Source: Nocardia sp. (GTDB lineage: Bacteria > Actinomycetota > Actinomycetes > Mycobacteriales > Mycobacteriaceae). From it: a stretch of 6,420 nt of DNA. Where the stretch lies: positions 1-6,420 of the forward strand of contig JABFXT010000895.1 in assembly GCA_013361595.1 (NCBI GenBank). The letters run 5' to 3'. Below the pieces are notes generated by a model. The model saw nothing but the letters and a program-made list of their open reading frames with translations. It was not told the DNA's origin and searched no databases. Below are positions 1 through 6,420 of this stretch, one piece after another (the first letter of the stretch is position 1; each line of letters opens with the position of its first letter). Made by a program: the position numbers and the translations under genes.

Positions 1-1275
1 ACTGCCGCGGATGAGCAGGTGAACACGGGAGGCGCCGTCCGCGAGAAACACGGTGGCCTGTCCGGCGGAGTTTCCGCCGCCGACGATGGCCACCGGTTCG
101 GTGCCGCACATCCGCGCTTCCTGATGGGTCGCGGCGTAATACACGCTCGTTCCCTCCAGCGCTTCGATCCCCGGGACGGTCAGCTTGCGGTATCGCGCAC
201 CGGTGGCGAACACGATGGCCCGGCCGCGAACCACACCGCCGTCCGCGAGCGGGAGCGCGTGGTGCCCGTCCTCGGGCACCAAACCGGTCACCTCCGCTGA
301 CACCAGCAGCCGGGCGCCGAACTTCCCGGCCTGGATCACGGCCCGCTCGGCCAATTCGGCGCCGGAGATACCGGCCGGGAACCCGAGGTAGTTCTCGATC
401 CGGGAGGAGGTACTGGCCTGCCCGCCCGCGGCGATCGACTCCAGTGTCACCGTGTTCAACCCGTCCGAAGCGCCGTACACGGAAGCGGCCAGACCGGCCG
501 GTCCCGCCCCCACCACGATGAGGTCGCGCACGTCCTGGGTCGCGTCCCGGACCGGGTCCGGAGCCGGAAGCCCGACGATGCGGGCGAGTTCGGCGTTCGG
601 CGGATTGCGCAGCACCTTCTCCCCATGCCAGATCACGACGGGTGTGTCCTCGGGAGCGATGTCCAGGCTGCGCAGCAGCTGCTCTGCCCTGTCGTCCTGC
701 TCCACATCGATCAACCTGTGCGGCAACCGGTTTCGCATGGCGAATTCGCGAAGCCGCAGCGTGTCGGGTGAATAGCAGGAGCCGATTATCCGGAACCCCG
801 AACCGAGCCCGATCAGCAGGTGCCGGCGGATCAGGTAGGCGCGCAGGATCAGATCGCTGAGCACGAGGTCGTGCGCCACCAGCTCACGCACCCGCTCGGC
901 CGGGACGACGAGTATCTCGCCGTCCTCGATCGCCTCGGCGGTGAAGAACGCCACCTGGCCTTCCAGCAGCCCGAGCTCGCCCAGGAATCGGCCGGGACCG
1001 TGCACCCGCAGTATCCGGCGTTCGCCTGCTTCGTCGCCCTCGTCGATGATCGCGACCCTGCCCGAGAGGATCACGAAGAAGTCCTTGCTGGGTTCGCCCT
1101 CTCGGATCAGCACCTCGCCGGCGCGTACCGGTCGACGCGCGCCCCCGACTTCGAGGGTCGCGACCTGGTCGTCCGTCAGCCGCGGGAATGCACCCAGCTC
1201 ATCGGGAGTCTCGTCGTCGGCCTGCTGGATGTCGGGGACGGCCACGGGGTCCTCAGACGAGGTTCTGGTCGACAT
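1..1275 (-). CDS. cNMP-binding-like / thioredoxin-reductase-like flavoprotein, C-terminus cut by window edge
   Basis: The first 425 codons of a larger protein, open to the left edge. Residues 31-150 resemble a cyclic-nucleotide-binding (CAP-like) beta-roll with GRFLGELGLLEGQ (95-107). Residues 160-236 resemble a glutaredoxin/thioredoxin fold with IGSCYSPD (one Cys, 167) and a TPVV cis-proline loop (211-214). From 250 on it is a thioredoxin-reductase-like FAD/NADPH module: FAD-binding GAGPAGLAA (256-264), GGQASTSSRIENYLGFP (284-300), FATGA (356-360) and NADPH-binding GGGNSAGQA (399-407). Where thioredoxin reductase has the redox CATC, this protein has AATH (381-384). The only cysteines visible are 167 and 390. 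It is therefore not an ordinary thioredoxin reductase; its substrate is unknown. The start ATG lies inside the zinc-finger gene and has only a weak ribosome site, so coupled translation is likely. Proteins of this three-part design are known to me in actinobacteria, usually named as FAD-dependent oxidoreductases. Confidence 0.9.
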   Translation of the reverse strand, partial: MSTRTSSEDPVAVPDIQQADDETPDELGAFPRLTDDQVATLEVGGARRPVRAGEVLIREGEPSKDFFVILSGRVAIIDEGDEAGERRILRVHGPGRFLGELGLLEGQVAFFTAEAIEDGEILVVPAERVRELVAHDLVLSDLILRAYLIRRHLLIGLGSGFRIIGSCYSPDTLRLREFAMRNRLPHRLIDVEQDDRAEQLLRSLDIAPEDTPVVIWHGEKVLRNPPNAELARIVGLPAPDPVRDATQDVRDLIVVGAGPAGLAASVYGASDGLNTVTLESIAAGGQASTSSRIENYLGFPAGISGAELAERAVIQAGKFGARLLVSAEVTGLVPEDGHHALPLADGGVVRGRAIVFATGARYRKLTVPGIEALEGTSVYYAATHQEARMCGTEPVAIVGGGNSAGQATVFLADGASRVHLLIRGS

Positions 1276-1519
1276 AGCACCAGCGCCAATCTTCGCCCGG
1301 CTCCATCGACTGCACGATCGGATGACCGACGACGCCGGCGTGCGCGCTCGCGTGCCTGCCCGGTGAGGAGTCGCAGCAACCGACGTGTCCGCACGTCAGG
1401 CACAGCCTCAGATGTACCCACGGGGTGCCGAGGCGAAGGCATTCCTCGCAGCCCTGCGGGGTCCGGGGTACGACGGGCCGGATGGCGGTCACGTGCGGGT
1501 CCACAGGTGCAGAAGTCAT
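1253..1519 (-). CDS. Small UBP-type zinc-finger protein
   Basis: An 88-residue protein that is almost entirely one UBP-type zinc finger, the fold that in eukaryotes (USP5, HDAC6) binds the free C-terminal Gly-Gly of ubiquitin. Candidate zinc ligands are Cys24, Cys27, Cys40, Cys43, Cys48 or Cys49, His56, His60 and His66, in the order CxxC...CxxCGxxGC...H...H...H. The end WRWCYVD (78-84) keeps the Trp and Tyr positions that line the peptide pocket in HDAC6. The arginine that grips the terminal carboxylate cannot be assigned without alignment; Arg55 is a candidate. There is no signal peptide or membrane segment. The bacterial function is unknown to me; binding of a protein C-terminus is inference. 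It begins in an ATGA overlap with the thioredoxin gene, and its last 23 bp overlap the flavoprotein gene, so the three are probably made together. Another reading frame covers part of this region, but the dense ligand pattern and ribosome site favour this one. Confidence 0.88.
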   Translation of the reverse strand: MTSAPVDPHVTAIRPVVPRTPQGCEECLRLGTPWVHLRLCLTCGHVGCCDSSPGRHASAHAGVVGHPIVQSMEPGEDWRWCYVDQNLV

Positions 1520-1968
1520 GACTTCGTCTCCTTGCCTACCTTTGCCGACAGCGCCTGATCGAGCCAGGCGCGCAGTTGTGGTACCGGAGCGGCGCCCGCC
1601 TGACGTGCCAGGACTTCACCCCGGTCCAGCACGAGCAGCGTCGGCACGGCGCGGACGGCGAACCGTTCGGCGGTCTGGGGCGCGGCATCCACATCGGTCT
1701 TCACCAGCTTGATCCGACCCGCCCGTTCCCGGGCGAGCTGCTCGAGCGCCGGGCTGACCATGCGGCACGGGCCGCACCAGGTCGCCCAGAGGTCGACGAG
1801 CACCGGCACCGAGGACTTCTCGGCGATCTCCGCGAAGTCATCGTCTGCTGCCGAGGCTATCCAGGGCAGCGGCTCGTGGCAGTTCCCGCAGCGCGGTGTG
1901 CCTGCTCCTGCTGCGGGGACCTTGTTCATCTTGCCGCAGTTCGGGCATTCCACCCTTTCGGATCCCAT
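1516..1968 (-). CDS. trxC: Thioredoxin with N-terminal zinc ribbon (TrxC/Trx2 type)
   Basis: A 150-residue cytoplasmic thioredoxin, a protein that reduces disulfides in client proteins. Residues 5-31 carry a rubredoxin-like zinc ribbon with two CxxC pairs (Cys8/Cys11, Cys27/Cys30), as in E. coli Trx2. Residues 40-145 form the thioredoxin fold, with active site WCGPC (64-68), the segment VKTDVD (89-94) and the cis-proline loop AVPT (Pro109 facing the active site). No signal peptide is seen. In E. coli Trx2 the ribbon binds zinc and the gene responds to oxidants; a similar redox-sensing role here is inference. It follows clpB by 12 bp and overlaps the zinc-finger gene as ATGA. The position suggests repair of oxidised or aggregated proteins alongside the disaggregase. 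Family assignment is secure; the TrxC symbol rests on the ribbon. Confidence 0.95.
   Translation of the reverse strand: MGSERVECPNCGKMNKVPAAGAGTPRCGNCHEPLPWIASAADDDFAEIAEKSSVPVLVDLWATWCGPCRMVSPALEQLARERAGRIKLVKTDVDAAPQTAERFAVRAVPTLLVLDRGEVLARQAGAAPVPQLRAWLDQALSAKVGKETKS
1528..1533 (-). promoter_or_regulatory. Ribosome-binding site of the UBP zinc-finger gene
   Basis: AAGGAG on the minus strand, inside the end of the thioredoxin gene, is 8 bases before the ATG at 1519. A good site at this spacing supports the small gene being real and fixes its start. Confidence 0.65.
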
Positions 1969-1975
1969 GACCGCA

Positions 1976-1980
1976 CCCCC

Positions 1981-1982
<2 letters not shown>
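1976..1982 (-). promoter_or_regulatory. Thioredoxin ribosome-binding site overlapping the clpB stop
   Basis: GAGGGGG on the minus strand uses the last two bases of the clpB TGA and ends 7 bases before the ATG at 1968. It supports that start and links thioredoxin synthesis to clpB translation. Confidence 0.6.
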
Positions 1983-4595
<2,613 letters not shown>

Positions 4596-4614
<19 letters not shown>

Positions 4615-4925
4615 GGGGGCGTCCTCCTTCTGCGGGAAGCGGCTTCGAGTTCCTCGATTCGATCCAGCAGATCGAGCACGAGCCCGATTGCCGAGTAGTT
4701 CAGGCCCAGACCGGTTCGCAGCCGTTGGATGCGGGCCGCGTGGGCCACCGCGGATGGTTCGAACGACAGCTCGCCGCCGGCACCACGATGGGCGTCGAGC
4801 AGTCCGAGAGCGACCAGTTTTCGGGCCAGGTCGGGGTGTAGCCCGGTTCGTTCGGCGAAGGTATCCGGCGACAATCCGGTACGGCGAACCAAGACGTACC
4901 GGGCGCCCGGCAGTGGAGTGCTCAT
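4596..4925 (-). CDS. cbpM: CbpM-like MerR-family chaperone modulator (HspR possible)
   Basis: A 109-residue protein with a MerR-type winged-helix fold. A helix-turn-helix-like part occupies about residues 10-45 ([20 protein letters not shown]), then a short wing (47-57). A helical segment follows (62-75, [14 protein letters not shown]), then a hydrophobic helix [15 protein letters not shown] (78-93) and a basic tail (RRRR, 98-101). The layout and the helix after the wing match CbpM (E. coli 101 residues), which binds the CbpA J domain and inhibits it. In actinobacteria the gene after dnaJ is often hspR, a MerR repressor of heat-shock genes that uses DnaK as co-repressor. The wing and the [12 protein letters not shown] helix look more CbpM-like, but without alignment this is not final. 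The ATGA overlap with the CbpA gene fits a stoichiometric partner. Its last 19 bp overlap clpB. Confidence 0.75.
4622..4629 (-). promoter_or_regulatory. Strong Shine-Dalgarno site of clpB inside cbpM
   Basis: AAGGAGGA on the minus strand, 7 bases before the ATG at 4614, is the closest match to the anti-Shine-Dalgarno consensus in the window. It lies within the cbpM coding region. It fixes the clpB start and suggests that clpB is translated well. Confidence 0.8.
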
Positions 4926-5845
4926 TTCACTTTCCTCGGATCGAAGTTCGACTCGTCGGCCAATTGCTCGAACAGGTCCCGTTCGCGTGCTGTCGGTTTC
5001 GACGGCACCATCACCTTGATCTCGGCGTAGAGGTTGCCGGCGGGGCCACGTGGATTGGGCATTCCTTCTCCGCGCAAGCGCAGCTTCCTACCCGTCGACG
5101 AGCCCGGCACCACTTTGACTTTCGCCTCGCCGCCGGGGGTGGGCACGACGACGGTCGCGCCGAGGACCGCTTCCCAGGGCGATACCGGCAGGTCGACATA
5201 GATGTCACGGCCCTGCACCCGGAACCGGGGATGCGGCCTGATCCGCACCACGAGATACAGATCTCCCGGCGGCGCGTCACCACCGCCCCGGCCGCCCTGC
5301 CCGGCCAGCCGGATTCGCTGCCCGTCCAGGACACCGGCCGGAATATCGACGTCGTATTGCCGTCCATCCAGTCCGAGAGTGCGTTTGCCGCCCCGATACG
5401 CCTCTTCCAGCGTCAGTTCCAGTTCCGCTTCCTGATCGGCCCCGGGAATCGGCCCGTACCCGCCACCGCCGGTGAACATCTGCCCGAAGAGATCCTCGAA
5501 GTCGACCGGGCCCTGACCACCGAAACCGCGACCGAAATGCACTCTAGCGCCCCCGCCGCCAAACCCCGCGCCACCGTATCCTCCACCGGCGCCGGCCCGA
5601 ACCCGTTCGTCGTAGTCCTCGGGCACCCGCCGGAAGTCCGCACCGAATCGGTCGTAGCGTGTGCGGGTGTCCGGGTCGGACAACACCTGGTAGGCCTCGT
5701 TCACCTCTTTGAACGTGTCCTCCGCAGTGGGGTCCTTGTTCACGTCGGGGTGGTACTTACGAGCCAGCTTTCGGTACGCCTGCTGGATTTCGTCGGCGTC
5801 GGCGCCACGCGGGACTCCGAGAACTTCGTAGTAATCGCGCGCCAT
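4922..5845 (-). CDS. cbpA: CbpA-type J-domain co-chaperone (DnaJ family, no zinc finger)
   Basis: A 307-residue class B Hsp40, close to the 306 residues of E. coli CbpA. It delivers unfolded substrates to DnaK and triggers its ATPase. Residues 3-68 are the J domain, with the essential HPD at 32-34 and a YDRFG end. Residues 84-130 are a Gly/Phe-rich linker, followed within it by [10 protein letters not shown] (115-124). Residues about 137-205 and 207-283 are the two beta-sandwich client-binding domains, with the typical [16 protein letters not shown] and [12 protein letters not shown]. Residues 284-307 are the likely dimerisation tail. The four CxxCxGxG zinc repeats of true DnaJ (class A) are absent. 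The stop overlaps the next gene's start as ATGA. Pairing with a CbpM-like neighbour favours CbpA over DnaJ, although automatic annotation may call it dnaJ. Confidence 0.92.
   Translation of the reverse strand: MARDYYEVLGVPRGADADEIQQAYRKLARKYHPDVNKDPTAEDTFKEVNEAYQVLSDPDTRTRYDRFGADFRRVPEDYDERVRAGAGGGYGGAGFGGGGARVHFGRGFGGQGPVDFEDLFGQMFTGGGGYGPIPGADQEAELELTLEEAYRGGKRTLGLDGRQYDVDIPAGVLDGQRIRLAGQGGRGGGDAPPGDLYLVVRIRPHPRFRVQGRDIYVDLPVSPWEAVLGATVVVPTPGGEAKVKVVPGSSTGRKLRLRGEGMPNPRGPAGNLYAEIKVMVPSKPTARERDLFEQLADESNFDPRKVK
4930..4937 (-). promoter_or_regulatory. Ribosome-binding site of the CbpM-like gene
   Basis: GAGGAAAG on the minus strand lies inside the end of the J-protein gene. Its GAGG core sits 8 bases before the ATG at 4925. 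It supports that start and the ATGA coupling. Confidence 0.55.
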
Positions 5846-5851
5846 CGCTGC

Positions 5852-5860
5852 TCACCCCTC
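5852..5860 (-). promoter_or_regulatory. Ribosome-binding site of the J-protein gene within the grpE end
   Basis: GAGGGGTGA on the minus strand combines the last two grpE codons and its stop. The GAGGGG core (5855-5860) is 9 bases before the ATG at 5845. The site fixes that start and implies translational coupling to grpE. Confidence 0.6.
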
Positions 5861-6376
5861 GGGTCGGCTGACGACCACCGCGGCGGGACGCAACTGCCGC
5901 CCGTCCTCGCCATAGCCCGGCCGCACGACCTCGACCACAGTCCCGGAATCGAGGTCGGGGCGGTCCACCACACCGACCACTTCGTGCAGTTCCGGGGAGA
6001 ACGGGACACCGACCTCGTCGTGGCGTTCGAAGCCGAACTGTGACAGCACCTGCACCGCCTGATCCCGGATCGCCTTCACACCCTCGACGACAGCCTGCGG
6101 ATCGCTCCCGGCATGGGCCAGCGCGAGCTCCAGATTGTCCAGAACCGGCAGCCACGCCGCGGAAACCTTCGCCACCTCGGCAGCACGTTCCCGGCCCAGA
6201 TCCTTGGCATAGCGTTTGCGCAGGTTGTCCAGATCCGCGAGAGCCCTGCGCCAGCGGTCCTCGAGTTGAGCCGACTCGCTCTCCGTACCGGTGGAATCAG
6301 GTGGTGTCTCGGCCTGGTCCCGGTCGGTACCCTCGGTAGCCGGCTCGGTCGTCGAACGATCTGCAGACCTCTCCAT
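5852..6376 (-). CDS. grpE: GrpE, nucleotide exchange factor for DnaK
   Basis: A 174-residue GrpE, slightly shorter than the 197 residues of the E. coli protein because the N-terminal tail is short. GrpE dimers open the DnaK nucleotide-binding cleft to release ADP, resetting the Hsp70 cycle in the cytoplasm. Residues 1-37 are acidic, polar and probably disordered. Residues 38-75 form the long coiled-coil helix (QLEDRWRRALADLDNLRKR). Residues 76-113 give the helical-bundle motif LPVLDNLELAL. Residues 114-170 form the beta domain that contacts DnaK, including GFERHDEVGVPFSPELHEVV and the signature VVEVVRPGYGEDGRQLRPA. The ATG lies 8 bp after the dnaK stop, and the gene ends 6 bp before the J-protein start. 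No key motif is missing, and the family call is secure. Confidence 0.97.
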   Translation of the reverse strand: MERSADRSTTEPATEGTDRDQAETPPDSTGTESESAQLEDRWRRALADLDNLRKRYAKDLGRERAAEVAKVSAAWLPVLDNLELALAHAGSDPQAVVEGVKAIRDQAVQVLSQFGFERHDEVGVPFSPELHEVVGVVDRPDLDSGTVVEVVRPGYGEDGRQLRPAAVVVSRPEG

Positions 6377-6379
6377 CGC

Positions 6380-6392
6380 GTACCTCAGCTCC
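6380..6392 (-). promoter_or_regulatory. grpE ribosome-binding site overlapping the dnaK stop
   Basis: On the minus strand a GGAG (6389-6392) and a GAGGT (6382-6386) precede the grpE ATG by 12 and 5 bases. The second includes part of the dnaK TGA, so ribosomes finishing dnaK are placed at the grpE start. This supports ATG at 6376 as the start. Confidence 0.6.
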
Positions 6393-6420
6393 GGTCGAAT
6401 TCGGCGTCGATCACATCGTC
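6385..6420 (-). CDS. dnaK: DnaK (Hsp70) chaperone, C-terminal end only
   Basis: Only the last 11 codons and a TGA stop are present; the rest lies beyond the right edge. The reading is DDVIDAEFDRS-stop. DnaK proteins commonly end in an acidic tail containing a D-D-V-[VI]-D-A-E motif, and grpE follows directly, so this is very likely the DnaK C-terminus. DnaK is the ATP-driven Hsp70 that binds exposed hydrophobic segments; GrpE exchanges its nucleotide and J-proteins stimulate its ATPase. The tail is odd in ending soon after the motif with FDRS. The call rests on a short motif plus gene order, since no ATPase or substrate-binding domain is visible here. Confidence 0.85.
   Translation of the reverse strand, partial: DDVIDAEFDRS

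Noticed and set aside
1176..1442. Alternative minus-strand 88-codon frame overlapping the zinc-finger gene
   Set aside because: It is Arg/Pro-rich and motif-free, whereas the frame ending at 1253 has ordered zinc ligands, a good ribosome site and an ATGA junction.
6260..6280. HAIR-like inverted repeat (CTCGAGT, 7-base spacer, ACTCGCT) resembling the HspR operator
   Set aside because: It matches the CTTGAGT-N7-ACTCAAG consensus at only 10 of 14 positions, lies inside grpE, and under equal base frequencies a match this good is expected about once or twice in a window of this size.

Overview
The window is a gene-dense, GC-rich stretch in which every supported gene lies on the minus strand, so transcription runs from base 6420 towards base 1. 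Base composition, G/C-ending codons, short AGGAGG-type ribosome sites and chained start/stop overlaps suggest an actinobacterium, possibly a Nocardia/Rhodococcus/Mycobacterium relative. That assignment is inference; nothing here fixes the genus.

In transcription order the window holds: the last codons of a DnaK (Hsp70) gene; grpE; a zinc-finger-less J-domain protein of the CbpA type; a small MerR/CbpM-like protein; full-length clpB; a thioredoxin with an N-terminal zinc ribbon (TrxC/Trx2 type); a small UBP-type zinc-finger protein; and the first 425 codons of a three-domain flavoprotein (cyclic-nucleotide-binding-like, glutaredoxin-like, thioredoxin-reductase-like) that runs off the left edge. 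Gaps are 6-12 bp or the genes overlap (4, 19, 4 and 23 bp). I see no internal promoter or terminator, and no stretch of 300 bp lacks a gene. This reads as one polycistronic unit whose promoter should lie upstream of dnaK, outside the window.

Functionally, DnaK, GrpE, the J-protein and ClpB together form a complete protein-disaggregation machine, with the CbpM-like protein as a likely modulator of the J-protein. The last three genes look like a redox/zinc module attached to it: a thioredoxin, a ubiquitin-C-terminus-type zinc finger in a bacterium, and a thioredoxin-reductase homologue that lacks the redox-active CxxC. The chaperone half is well understood. The trailing UBP-finger/flavoprotein pair, and the reason it is co-transcribed with a disaggregase, is the part most likely to be undescribed.
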